64,000 nt of DNA, from positions 310,001 to 374,000 of the forward strand of contig NZ_BMGM01000001.1 of assembly GCF_014640195.1 (NCBI RefSeq), in the 5' to 3' direction. Under the pieces are notes generated by a model that ran no database searches, had not been told where the DNA came from, and worked only from the letters and a program-made list of their open reading frames with translations. Of the stretch, positions 1-8,743 are shown piece by piece. This DNA comes from Psychroflexus planctonicus. GTDB taxonomy: Bacteria; Bacteroidota; Bacteroidia; Flavobacteriales; Flavobacteriaceae. Position 1 is the first letter of the stretch; each line of letters begins with the position of its first letter. The position numbers and the translations under genes are program-made.

Positions 1-160
1 TGAGCCTGCCTGACGGCAAAGGCAGGTGGTTTTGATGAAGCAGAGCGAAATCAAAATTGTATCGAGAATTAATTTAGCAAGTCTCACAACTCACTTCTCG
101 ATACAAATCCTGCGCATTCCATTCGCAGAATTCACTCGAAGAGACAGTGAAATCGTATTA
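1..160. repeat. Chain of intergenic hairpins
   Basis: No convincing gene is seen here. The stretch holds consecutive inverted repeats: CCTGCCT (5-11) with AGGCAGG (20-26), TTTTGAT (30-36) with ATCAAAA (50-56), and TTGTATCGAGAA (57-68) with TTCTCGATACAA (95-106). The first resembles the hairpin at 47697-47719. This looks like a dispersed repeat or structured non-coding element; its function is unknown. Confidence 0.5.
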
Positions 161-165
161 AAAAT

Positions 166-200
166 AAAAAATCCGAACTCTCTTACGAAAATTCGGACTT
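166..200 (-). terminator. Duplicate copy of the tRNA-Gln terminator
   Basis: Read on the minus strand, a GTCCGAA / TTCGGAT stem is followed by six T residues. It is almost identical to the hairpin at 275-312. It is followed on the plus strand by a second copy of the tRNA-Gln 3' tail (about 209-224), so it belongs to a roughly 60-bp direct repeat. Confidence 0.55.
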
Positions 201-274
201 GCATTTTGTTGGCCTACTAGGGCTTACTTCGGCAAGCCCAGCATGAACTTCATCGCCCTACAACATTTTCAATC

Positions 275-312
275 AAAAAAAAATCCGAACTCTCTTACGA
301 AAATTCGGACTT
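275..312 (-). terminator. Rho-independent terminator of tRNA-Gln
   Basis: Immediately downstream of the tRNA on the minus strand, the arms AAGTCCGAA and TTCGGATTT (one G-T pair) flank a 14-nt loop and run into about nine T residues. Position and shape fit an intrinsic terminator for the tRNA. Confidence 0.7.
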
Positions 313-319
313 GCATTTG

Positions 320-392
320 TTGGCCTACTAGGGCTCGAACCTAGACTCTTCTGGACCAAAACCAGACGTGTTGCCAGTTACACCATAGGCCA
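320..392 (-). tRNA. tRNA-Gln (anticodon TTG)
   Basis: The minus strand folds as a 73-nt cloverleaf. The acceptor stem pairs TGGCCTA with TAGGCCA and has discriminator A. The anticodon stem TCTGG/CCAGA encloses the loop TTTTGGT, giving anticodon TTG (glutamine, CAA/CAG codons). The T-arm is TAGG-TTCGAGC-CCTA. CCA is not encoded. A terminator follows directly at 275-312. Confidence 0.93.
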
Positions 393-590
393 ATTTGTCA
401 ATGCGGGTGCAAATTTATAACATACTTTCTTTACTGCAAAACATTACTGATAAATTTTCTTCATCTTTTTTAAAAATAAAAAACATCTACAAGTATTTGA
501 TTCATTATTCGTTCCAGCTTAGAATCACAAAAAAAATTCAACACCCAATTACAATATAATCCTTATTTTCGCTTTCTTAAATAAAAAAGA

Positions 591-3500
591 ATGCCAAAAC
601 TAAACTTTAAACAACTCAACCTTTTACTGGGATGGTTTGCTTTTTTCATAGCTTTAATTACGTATTGGCTAACCGTAGAGCCAACGGCTAGTTTTTGGGA
701 TGCCGGGGAATACATTTCTACATCATCAAAATTACAAGTCGGTCATCCGCCGGGTGCTCCGCTGTACCAAATTTTTGGAGCTTTCTTTTCCTTGTTTGCT
801 TCAGGTCCAGACCAAATTGCATTAATGGTAAATTTAATGTCTGTTTTATCTAGCGCATTTGCTGTTTTGTTTTTGTTTTGGTCCATCACTTTATTGCTTC
901 GTAAGATTATTCCTAATTTCGAAAATGCTTCCACTTCCACTCAATTTGCTGTTTTATCTAGTAGTTTTGTAGGTGCGCTTGCGTTTACCTTTACCGATAG
1001 CTTTTGGTTTTCAGCAGTTGAAGCTGAAGTCTACGCTATGGCAGCTTGCATCATGGCGGCCATGTTTTATTTGGGCTTGCTTTGGGAACGCGATATGCAT
1101 AAACCCCGCGGACATCGTTGGGTTATTTTAATCGCTTTTTTAGTTGGGCTTTCTTTTGGTGTTCACTTTATGGGATTGCTTACTATTCCTGCAATTGGGT
1201 TTTTATATTACTTTAAAAACACCAAAAAAGTTACCGTCAAAAACTTCATAATTGCTAATTTTATAGTGGTTGGTATTTTGTTGTTTATCTTCAAATTACT
1301 GCTTCCGTATACCATGACTTTTTTCGCTGAAGCGGAATTGCTTTTTGTGAATAGTTTCGGGCTTCCATTTAACTCAGGAACTATTTTCGCTGGCATTGTA
1401 GTGGTTGCGCTGTTTGTATTTCTGTTGAAATATACGCGTTCAAAAAAATATTTTCAACTCAACACCTTAGTGCTTTGCATCTTATTCATTTTAATTGGTT
1501 TTTCCAGTTGGATCATGCTGCCAATTCGTGCCAATGCAGGAACCGTTATCAATGAAAATGATCCAAACAACGCCAGAGAATTATTAGCCTATTACAACAG
1601 AGAACAATATCCCGAAACCAAATTGTTTTATGGTCCACAGTTTACTGCTCGATTTGCAGACTTAGACGCAGCCGAACCTTATATAGACGATAAGCCTAAA
1701 TACGAAAAAGACGAAGAAGCTGGAAAATACATTGTAGTTAATAAATACGAAGATGTAAAACAAAACTTAAGTGGCGAGCATAAAACCATTTTACCACGCA
1801 TGTGGTCTTGGGATCATATTGAAAATTATCTTTCTTACACAGGTCCGTTAGAAATTAGCATTAAATCAGAATATCGTGGAGAACAAGAATTGGTTGCCAT
1901 GGTTAACGATTTAAACCTTCGATACGAAAATGGTGAGATTGAAACTTCAGAATACATTAGTTACCTCAGTGAACTGGAACGCTACATCAATGTAGAAAAA
2001 CCGGAATATATAGACAACATTAGCTTTATGTTGGACTTCCAAATGGGTTATATGTACTGGCGATATTTCATGTGGAATTTTGCAGGAAGACAAGACGATG
2101 TTCAAGGCAGAAAAAACGATTTACACGGAAATTGGATCAGCGGTATTCCTTTTATAGATGAAATGCGATTGGGCAACCAAAGTGAACTTACCACCGATGC
2201 CTTGACCAATCCAGCAAGAAACACCTATTACTTTTTGCCCTTAATTTTAGGTCTAATCGGTATCTTTTTTCACTTGGCTAAAGACCAAAAAACCTTTTGG
2301 GCACTAACGGTACTTTTCTTATTTACCAGTATTGCATTAAAAATATATTTGAATGAAAGGCCCTTCGAACCCAGAGAACGAGATTATGCTGTAGTTGGCT
2401 CCTTTTATGTTTTTGCCATGTGGATAGGTCTAGGGGTTTACGGTTTATTTGAAACTTTCCAAAAATACATTCCCCCAAAAGTTGCTGCTCCTGTAGTTTT
2501 GGTAGCCTGTTTAATGGGTGTTCCTTTTTTAATGGCAAGCCAAAATTGGGACGACCATGATCGCTCAAATCGATACACTGCCTTAGCGATGGCTAAAAAA
2601 TACTTAGATTCGGTTGACGAAAATGGAATTTTATTTACTATTGGTGATAACGACACCTTCGCATTGTGGTATGCACAAGAAATTGAAGGCTACCGAACCG
2701 ATGTGCGAACCATCAACACCAGTTTGTTTGCTACCGATTGGTACATCGACCAAATGCGAAGAAAGTCCTACGAAAGCGAAGCCATAAAAACTTTACTTGA
2801 ACACGAAGACTATCGCTACGGAACCAATGATGCTGTTTTGTATAACAAAGATGAGCGATTAGCAGACACGCTAGACATCATGCAGTTCATGAAATACATC
2901 AAAAGCGATAACAGAACTACGAGAGCAGAATTACAAAATGGCGAAATAATTAACACTTTCCCTACTCGTCACGTACGCGTTCCGGTAAACAAAGAAAATG
3001 TAATTAAAAATGGTATTGTAAAAGAAGAAGATGCCGACTTAATTGAAGATACTTTATACTTAGAAATCAATACCAACCAAATTTCGAAACACCGCTTGAT
3101 GATGTTGGATTTATTGGCAAACAACAACTGGGAACGCCCGATTGCATTTACCGGCGGAAGTTTTGGAGACGATGATTATTTATGGTTAAAAGACTACCTA
3201 CAAATGGACGGTGTGGTGTATCAATTGGTGCCCATTAAAACGCCTGTCGACCCTAGAATTCCATTTGATATGGGAAGAGTTGATGTGGACAAAAATTTTG
3301 AAATCATGACCAATTGGTATTGGGGCAATAGCGGTAGCGATGATATTTACCATGACCCTGAAACCAGAAAAAATTCAATAACCTACCGAAGCAACATAGC
3401 TAGAGTAGTTGAAAAATTGTTGCAACAAGATGATGAAGAACGCGCTAAAATACTAATGGATTTAGCCATGGAAAAAATGCCGATAGATAAGTTTGGTTTT

Positions 3501-3905
3501 TACACTTTAACCGAACCCTTTATTTCTGGTTATTACAAAATTGGTGAAACCGAAAAAGCCCGCACATACTGGAATCAAGTGGTGAAAAAATACCAAGAAC
3601 AACTCGACTATTTTGCGAGTTTAGATTTGCCCAGACAATACTATTACATTGAAGATATTGTTACGGACATAGAGCGATATAGAACTTTTGTTGATATTGC
3701 CATTATGAATGAAGAAAAGGAATTTTCAGAAGAAAAAGCCTTAGAATTCAATGAATACATTCAACTGTTTTCTCATTTTTATGAAGGTGAAGAGCAGGAT
3801 TTAGACCAAGAACTTTTAAACGAAATTGATGCAGAAAATTTAGATGAAGCTGAAGTAGATTCGGTTGAAATGGATGCCAATTTAAACGAACTGCTTCAAC
3901 CCTAG
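591..3905 (+). CDS. DUF2723 (GT117-type) membrane glycosyltransferase-like protein
   Basis: This 1104-residue protein has an N-terminal multi-helix membrane half and a large soluble C-terminal half. Near residue 35 it carries SFWDAGEYI followed by GHPPGAPLYQ, the acidic first-loop signature of the DUF2723 family, which resembles protein O-mannosyltransferases. RERDYAVVG near residue 592 closes the membrane part, and GDNDTFALWYAQE near residue 683 begins the soluble part. The last 40 residues are very acidic. The family is common in Bacteroidota and is assigned to glycosyltransferase family GT117. Transfer of sugar from a lipid donor to exported proteins is a family-based inference. The start ATG has AT-rich upstream sequence and the gene stands alone. 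Confidence 0.9.
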   Translation: MPKLNFKQLNLLLGWFAFFIALITYWLTVEPTASFWDAGEYISTSSKLQVGHPPGAPLYQIFGAFFSLFASGPDQIALMVNLMSVLSSAFAVLFLFWSITLLLRKIIPNFENASTSTQFAVLSSSFVGALAFTFTDSFWFSAVEAEVYAMAACIMAAMFYLGLLWERDMHKPRGHRWVILIAFLVGLSFGVHFMGLLTIPAIGFLYYFKNTKKVTVKNFIIANFIVVGILLFIFKLLLPYTMTFFAEAELLFVNSFGLPFNSGTIFAGIVVVALFVFLLKYTRSKKYFQLNTLVLCILFILIGFSSWIMLPIRANAGTVINENDPNNARELLAYYNREQYPETKLFYGPQFTARFADLDAAEPYIDDKPKYEKDEEAGKYIVVNKYEDVKQNLSGEHKTILPRMWSWDHIENYLSYTGPLEISIKSEYRGEQELVAMVNDLNLRYENGEIETSEYISYLSELERYINVEKPEYIDNISFMLDFQMGYMYWRYFMWNFAGRQDDVQGRKNDLHGNWISGIPFIDEMRLGNQSELTTDALTNPARNTYYFLPLILGLIGIFFHLAKDQKTFWALTVLFLFTSIALKIYLNERPFEPRERDYAVVGSFYVFAMWIGLGVYGLFETFQKYIPPKVAAPVVLVACLMGVPFLMASQNWDDHDRSNRYTALAMAKKYLDSVDENGILFTIGDNDTFALWYAQEIEGYRTDVRTINTSLFATDWYIDQMRRKSYESEAIKTLLEHEDYRYGTNDAVLYNKDERLADTLDIMQFMKYIKSDNRTTRAELQNGEIINTFPTRHVRVPVNKENVIKNGIVKEEDADLIEDTLYLEINTNQISKHRLMMLDLLANNNWERPIAFTGGSFGDDDYLWLKDYLQMDGVVYQLVPIKTPVDPRIPFDMGRVDVDKNFEIMTNWYWGNSGSDDIYHDPETRKNSITYRSNIARVVEKLLQQDDEERAKILMDLAMEKMPIDKFGFYTLTEPFISGYYKIGETEKARTYWNQVVKKYQEQLDYFASLDLPRQYYYIEDIVTDIERYRTFVDIAIMNEEKEFSEEKALEFNEYIQLFSHFYEGEEQDLDQELLNEIDAENLDEAEVDSVEMDANLNELLQP

Positions 3906-4004
3906 TTAATGATGCTGTATTAGCTTGATTAAAATCAAATGAGTTTGTTTACGGAGTTGTAACTAATCAGTATCCAAAACATGTTCTACTAAACTTTTTT
4001 AGAA

Positions 4005-4646
4005 ATGGATGTCTTTCCACATAAAACCCCATTTTGGGTGAAGCAGTTATATCCTAAACGAATTTGGGATATGCATGGAAAAGAAAATGTGCAAAAAACA
4101 ATCTACCTTAGTTTTGATGATGGTCCCATTCCCAAAGTAACTCCTTGGGTACTAAAAACACTCAAAGAATTTAATGCAAAAGCAAGTTTTTTCTGCATTG
4201 GAGAAAACCTTCAAAAGCATCCTGAAATTGCTGAACGTGCTTTAAATGAAGGACATGCATTAGGAAATCACACCTTTCATCATGTAAACGGCTGGAAAAC
4301 TTCGTTTGAAACCTATGCTGAAGAAGTGCAACAAACCGCAGACTTATTTACTCAACTTGAACTTAAGACCCATTTATTTCGTCCGCCATATGGAAAAATG
4401 AATTCCAAACAAGCTGATTTTATTTTGAAGAAAAACTATAAAATCATCATGTGGGACGTACTTACCAAGGATTACAATCAAGGATTGCAAGCCGAAGATT
4501 TACTTTCAAAAAGCATTGCCGCAACACGTAATGGAAGTATTGTTATTTTTCATGATAGCGAGAAAGCTTTTGAAAACTTAACCTACATCTTGCCCAAATA
4601 CTTGCAACACTTTAGGCAACTTGGCTTTAGTTTTAAGAAACTTTAA
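4005..4646 (+). CDS. Polysaccharide deacetylase family protein
   Basis: This is a 213-residue NodB-fold carbohydrate deacetylase (carbohydrate esterase family 4). Motif 1 SFDDGP is at about residues 34-39, the metal-binding HTFHH near 88-92, RPPYGK near 125-130, and the final HD of IVIFHDS near 183. All key catalytic and metal-ligand motifs are therefore present. No signal peptide or membrane segment is visible, so a cytoplasmic or unconventional location is possible. The likely reaction is removal of acetyl groups from an N-acetylated polysaccharide such as peptidoglycan or a surface glycan; the substrate is not readable. Its stop codon overlaps that of the convergent thioredoxin-like gene. 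Confidence 0.9.
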   Translation: MDVFPHKTPFWVKQLYPKRIWDMHGKENVQKTIYLSFDDGPIPKVTPWVLKTLKEFNAKASFFCIGENLQKHPEIAERALNEGHALGNHTFHHVNGWKTSFETYAEEVQQTADLFTQLELKTHLFRPPYGKMNSKQADFILKKNYKIIMWDVLTKDYNQGLQAEDLLSKSIAATRNGSIVIFHDSEKAFENLTYILPKYLQHFRQLGFSFKKL

Positions 4647-4939
4647 GCGGTGGTTTGCAATTTGGCTACCAAAGTATTGGCATCCATCACACCTGATTTT
4701 CGCCAGACCATTTCGCCATCTTTGTACAAAACAAAAGTAGGGAGGCTTTTAATTCGCAGGACTTCGGCTAGCTCTTGATTTTTATCAATATCAATTTTAA
4801 TCACCTTCGCTTGATCTCCCAAAGCAGCTGCAACATCCTTTAAAATAGGATGCATGGCTTGAGAATCTTCATCCCATTCTGTATAAAAATTCAACAGTAT
4901 TGGGATTTTTAAATTGATTAAATCTCCAAATTTTGACAT
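4643..4939 (-). CDS. Thioredoxin-fold protein lacking the CxxC active site
   Basis: This 98-residue protein is full length for a thioredoxin domain. It keeps the fold landmarks: FYTEW at residues 18-22, a KIDIDK strand near 48-53, and the cis-proline segment LPTFVLYKDG with Pro67. The active-site stretch reads W-D-E-D-S instead of W-C-x-x-C, and the protein has no cysteine at all. It cannot do dithiol-disulfide exchange, so a binding or chaperone role is more likely. Similar cysteine-free members are, to my knowledge, found in Flavobacteriaceae. It converges with the deacetylase gene and the two stop codons share TTAA. Confidence 0.85.
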   Translation of the reverse strand: MSKFGDLINLKIPILLNFYTEWDEDSQAMHPILKDVAAALGDQAKVIKIDIDKNQELAEVLRIKSLPTFVLYKDGEMVWRKSGVMDANTLVAKLQTTA

Positions 4940-5289
4940 AACTCTTGGTTTAGTTTTTTAAAAGTAAGCATTTTGATAAAATTTAAATAATTTTTACAAA
5001 ATATTGTTGATAAATTAATACCGAATGTTATTTTAAAGTATGTTATGAATAGTTTATTTCCATATTATAAATCCAAGCATCTATTACTTAATTACTTTGC
5101 TGCGAAGTCTTAGACTTCGAAGAGCACAACTTCGCAGAGCGCAAAGACAAAAGACTAAAGCTATGCGAAGTTTGAAACTTCGCATCATGAATTATCTAGT
5201 TTCTACATTACAAGTCCAAGCTATTTTCACCTAATTGCTTTGCTGCGAAGTCTTAGACTTCGCAGAGCTCAACTTCGCATAACCTACTT
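4940..5289. repeat. Intergenic region with three GCGAAGT palindromes
   Basis: No gene is visible. The region carries hairpins built from GCGAAGTC-TTA-GACTTCGC: an imperfect copy at 5101-5120, ATGCGAAGTTT/AACTTCGCAT at 5163-5185, and a perfect copy with 10-bp arms at 5243-5265. About 30 bp including the hairpin are directly repeated (5091-5120 and 5233-5262). The hairpins share the short loop and stem layout of the REP-like elements elsewhere in the window. They lie 3' of the RND operon. Confidence 0.75.
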
Positions 5290-8200
5290 TTAAGCAACAA
5301 CTTCCTTTTTCTTTAATCTCAATTTTGCTCTGGCTACCAAATAAAACATCACCGGCACCACCACTAAAGTTAAGAATGTTGCGAAAATAAGTCCGTAAAT
5401 TACCGTCCAAGCTAGAGGTCCCCAGAAAATTACGTTGTCTCCACCGATGTAAATACCAGGTTCATAATCTACAAACAAACCAAAAAAATCGATATTGAAA
5501 CCAACTGCTAACGGAATTAACCCACCAATAGTCGTAATGGCCGTTAACAAAACAGGACGCAGTCGCGATTTCCCACCAGCTACAATTTCTTCAAAATATT
5601 GCTTTTTGGTCAGCATTTGGTCAAAATCTAAATTGAGTTTTTCTTTTCTTCTATCGATTAATATTTGGGTATAGTCTACCAAAACAATGGCGTTGTTCAC
5701 CACAATTCCCGCTAAGGAAATTACCCCCATCATGGTCATGATGATTACAAAATCCATTTTGAAAATGACCATTCCGAAGAAAACGCCTGCTAAACTCAAC
5801 ACCACCGCAGTTACGATAATGATGGGTTTGGAAAGCGAATTGAATTGACCTACCAAAATCAATAAAATTCCGCCAACGGCTATCAATAAAGCCTTTAACA
5901 AAAACGCCATGTTTTCTTCTTGCTTTTCTTGTTCGCCTGTAAACTTATAATTGATGTCTTTGTGAAGATCAAAATATTTCATTTCATCTTCAATCATTTC
6001 TACGATTTCATTTCCATTGTACCCTTCCAAGACATTGGAATATAAAGTGATCACTCGTTTTAAATCCTTCCGTTTAATAGCGGAAAAAGTAGTAGTAGGC
6101 TTGGTTTCAATTAAAGCTGAAATAGGTACTTGCACAATTTGTCCTTGAATGTTTCTAAACGTAATGGGCTGATCGAAAATGGCATTTTCATCGTACCTGA
6201 ATTCTTCATTAAAGCGAACGTTAATCGGGTAATCGTCATCTGCATCTTTATAGGTTGAAGCTTCTTCGCCAAAAACTGCTCTTCGGATAGTTTGACCTAC
6301 TTGTGCCGTGGTAATACCTAATCTTCCGGCTTTGTCTCGGTCTACTTCAATATCCAATTCGGGTTTGGATTTATTGATGTCAATTTTCAATTCTTCAATT
6401 CCTTCAATGCCGGTATTGTTGATGAATTGGCGTAAACGTTCCGTTTCATCTAGCATTTTGTCATAATCTTCACCACTGATTTCAATATTGATGGGATAAC
6501 CCGACGGTGGTCCATTTTCATCTTTTTCAACTGAAATACTAACTCCAGCAAATCCTTTTAAGGCATCTCGAATTTCTGTTTGAACGGTCGAACTTAACAC
6601 ACCGCGCCTCAATTTGAATTCGCGCATAGACAAAGTAACTTTTCCGCGATGTGGCATGTCATTCACCATTCCACCATCGGTATTTGGGTTTCCAGAACCT
6701 TTCCCGACTAAGGCAATAGCTGACTCGACCATGAAATTGTAACCGTCTTCATCTTCATATTTTTCAATGGTTTCATAAATGCGTTCTTCTACTCGTCTTA
6801 CCAATTCATTGGTTTTTTCAATATCCGTTCCTTCAGGATATTCAATATAGGTAATGATTTGGTTGGGTTCGTTTTCAGGAAAAAACAAGACTTTTGGTTG
6901 AACAATTGCTATCAATATGAAGGAAAATATCAGTAAAACAATCGTACCAAAAAAGGTGAAATACGCCATTTTTTTAGACAAGGCAAACTTCAATGTATTT
7001 TCGTATAAACTTTCTAACTTTTTCAAAAAGGTAAACTGAAAATAATCTACCGCTTTGGCTAAAATCAGTTTGTAAATGAAAATTAAAATAGCAGCAAGAA
7101 TACTTAGGTTTCCGATGGCTCTAAAAGCGCCGTAATCTTGAATGAATCCAATGGCTAAAAATATTCCCCCGATAACCAACAGGCTTAAACTAATGCGGAT
7201 GGTTTTTTTGGTAGTCAACTTTTTTTCTTCTACTTTCATAAAAGTGGAAGTAAGCATAGCGTTGATAATCAATGCCACAAAAAGTGAAGAACCCAAAACT
7301 ACAGAAAGTGTAATCGGGAAATAAATCATGAATTTACCAATGGTTCCCGGCCATAAACCCAATGGAAAGAAAGCAGCTAAGGTAGTGGCTGTTGAAGCAA
7401 TAATCGGCCAAGCAATTTCGCCTACACCGAGTTTGGCCGCTTCCATTCTACTTTTGCCTTGCGCCATGAGCGAATACACGTTTTCTACAACTACAATACC
7501 GTTGTCTACCAACATTCCCAAGCCCATTACCAAGCCGAATAAAACCATGGTATTTAAGGTGAAACCGAAAGATGACAAAATAATCAACGCCATTAACATG
7601 GATAAGGGAATAGCAATTCCCACGAAAAGTGCATTTCTAAATCCAAGGAAAAACATCAAAACCACCACCACTAGAATCACTCCAAAAATGATGTTGTTTA
7701 CCAAATCGTCTACCTGATTGTTGGTTTTAATGGATTGATCGTTACTTAGGCTGATGTGTAAACCTTCAGGAAATTCAGTTTCCAATTCCGTTTCCACCAT
7801 GGCTTTAATTTGGTCCACCGCTTCAATCATGTTTTTGCCCGCTCTTTTTTTAACGTCGAGCGTAACTACGGGGTCGCCATATTCTCTAGCGTAAGTAGTG
7901 GCATCTTGCATTTGAAAATTGACTTTGGCGATATCGCGCAAGTACACTTGTCCGCCATCGTCTTTCACAACAATATTTTCCAGTTCACTTGGGTCTTTTA
8001 CTTCGCCAAGAATGCGGATGTTTTTTTGAAATCCATTGGTGACAATGTTACCACCGGAGATGGTTTTGTTTTCATTGCGAATGGAATTGATGACATCGTT
8101 AAAACTTACTTTGGTAGCTGCCATTTTGTAAATGTCTACCGCTACTTCTACTTCTCTATCTTCTACTCCACGGATGGAAGCTTCTTTGATTTGGGGAAGC

Positions 8201-8742
8201 AATTCAATTTTTTCCTGAAGGTATTCTGCATGTTCTTTGAGCTTCAGAATAGGAAAATTTCCCGTTAAGTTGATATTCAAAATGGGCATTTCTTCCGAAA
8301 TATTCAAATCGAATACATTGGGTTCTACTTTGGCACCATTGTCTAAGGTAGGCCAAGTGGTAGCCGATTTCACTTGGTCTACTTTGTCTTTTACTAGTTG
8401 TTTGGCGTTTTGAACCGCAACGTCTTCTTCAAATTCAACAATCACCATGGAGAAATCCTGTTGCGTAGTAGAAGTGATTTCGCGTACGCCTTTTACATCC
8501 TTGAATTCTTCTTCCAGCGCTTCGGTAATGAACTTTTCAACATCTTCAACGGAGTTTCCAGGGTTTATTGAACTCACATATATTTTGGTCTCTACAATCT
8601 CCGGAAAAGCTTCCCTAGGCATGTTGAAGTAGGAAACAATTCCGCCTAGTAGAATAATGGCAATGATGACGTAAACCGTCATTTTATTGTCAATCGCCCA
8701 AGAAGATAAACCGAATTCTTTGTACGTATTTTTCTTTGCCAT
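5290..8742 (-). CDS. RND efflux transporter permease (AcrB/HAE1-like)
   Basis: This 1150-residue inner-membrane proton-driven exporter has the duplicated RND layout: TM1 near residues 15-35, a periplasmic porter half, a TM block with GMLVDNGIVVVENV near residue 412, a second porter half, and the final TM block. The aspartate in LVDN is the expected proton-relay position. The protein is about 100 residues longer than AcrB; the extra material is largely two additional hydrophobic segments near residues 515-575, between the halves. It is the last gene of tetR-tolC-adaptor-RND, 1 nt after the adaptor stop. Substrates may be drugs, bile-type compounds or lipids and cannot be read from sequence. 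Confidence 0.93.
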   Translation of the reverse strand: MAKKNTYKEFGLSSWAIDNKMTVYVIIAIILLGGIVSYFNMPREAFPEIVETKIYVSSINPGNSVEDVEKFITEALEEEFKDVKGVREITSTTQQDFSMVIVEFEEDVAVQNAKQLVKDKVDQVKSATTWPTLDNGAKVEPNVFDLNISEEMPILNINLTGNFPILKLKEHAEYLQEKIELLPQIKEASIRGVEDREVEVAVDIYKMAATKVSFNDVINSIRNENKTISGGNIVTNGFQKNIRILGEVKDPSELENIVVKDDGGQVYLRDIAKVNFQMQDATTYAREYGDPVVTLDVKKRAGKNMIEAVDQIKAMVETELETEFPEGLHISLSNDQSIKTNNQVDDLVNNIIFGVILVVVVLMFFLGFRNALFVGIAIPLSMLMALIILSSFGFTLNTMVLFGLVMGLGMLVDNGIVVVENVYSLMAQGKSRMEAAKLGVGEIAWPIIASTATTLAAFFPLGLWPGTIGKFMIYFPITLSVVLGSSLFVALIINAMLTSTFMKVEEKKLTTKKTIRISLSLLVIGGIFLAIGFIQDYGAFRAIGNLSILAAILIFIYKLILAKAVDYFQFTFLKKLESLYENTLKFALSKKMAYFTFFGTIVLLIFSFILIAIVQPKVLFFPENEPNQIITYIEYPEGTDIEKTNELVRRVEERIYETIEKYEDEDGYNFMVESAIALVGKGSGNPNTDGGMVNDMPHRGKVTLSMREFKLRRGVLSSTVQTEIRDALKGFAGVSISVEKDENGPPSGYPINIEISGEDYDKMLDETERLRQFINNTGIEGIEELKIDINKSKPELDIEVDRDKAGRLGITTAQVGQTIRRAVFGEEASTYKDADDDYPINVRFNEEFRYDENAIFDQPITFRNIQGQIVQVPISALIETKPTTTFSAIKRKDLKRVITLYSNVLEGYNGNEIVEMIEDEMKYFDLHKDINYKFTGEQEKQEENMAFLLKALLIAVGGILLILVGQFNSLSKPIIIVTAVVLSLAGVFFGMVIFKMDFVIIMTMMGVISLAGIVVNNAIVLVDYTQILIDRRKEKLNLDFDQMLTKKQYFEEIVAGGKSRLRPVLLTAITTIGGLIPLAVGFNIDFFGLFVDYEPGIYIGGDNVIFWGPLAWTVIYGLIFATFLTLVVVPVMFYLVARAKLRLKKKEVVA

Positions 8743-8743
8743 C

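Larger units (their letters stand above)
165..335. repeat. Direct repeat of tRNA-Gln 3' tail plus terminator
   Basis: About 60 bp are present twice, at roughly 165-224 and 275-334, differing by about one T in a short run. Each copy carries the terminator hairpin and the terminal part of tRNA-Gln (TGGCCTACTAGGGCT on the plus strand). Only the second copy continues into a full tRNA. The roughly 50 bp between them show no gene. A tRNA 3' end is a classical integrase target, so the extra copy could be an old attachment-site scar, or a simple tandem duplication. Confidence 0.6.

Noticed and set aside
26-220. 64-codon open frame at the window start
   Set aside because: It runs through hairpins and the duplicated tRNA tail and has no protein-like character.
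7328-7717. 129-codon plus-strand open frame inside the RND gene
   Set aside because: It is antisense to a highly conserved pump gene and its translation has no recognisable features.
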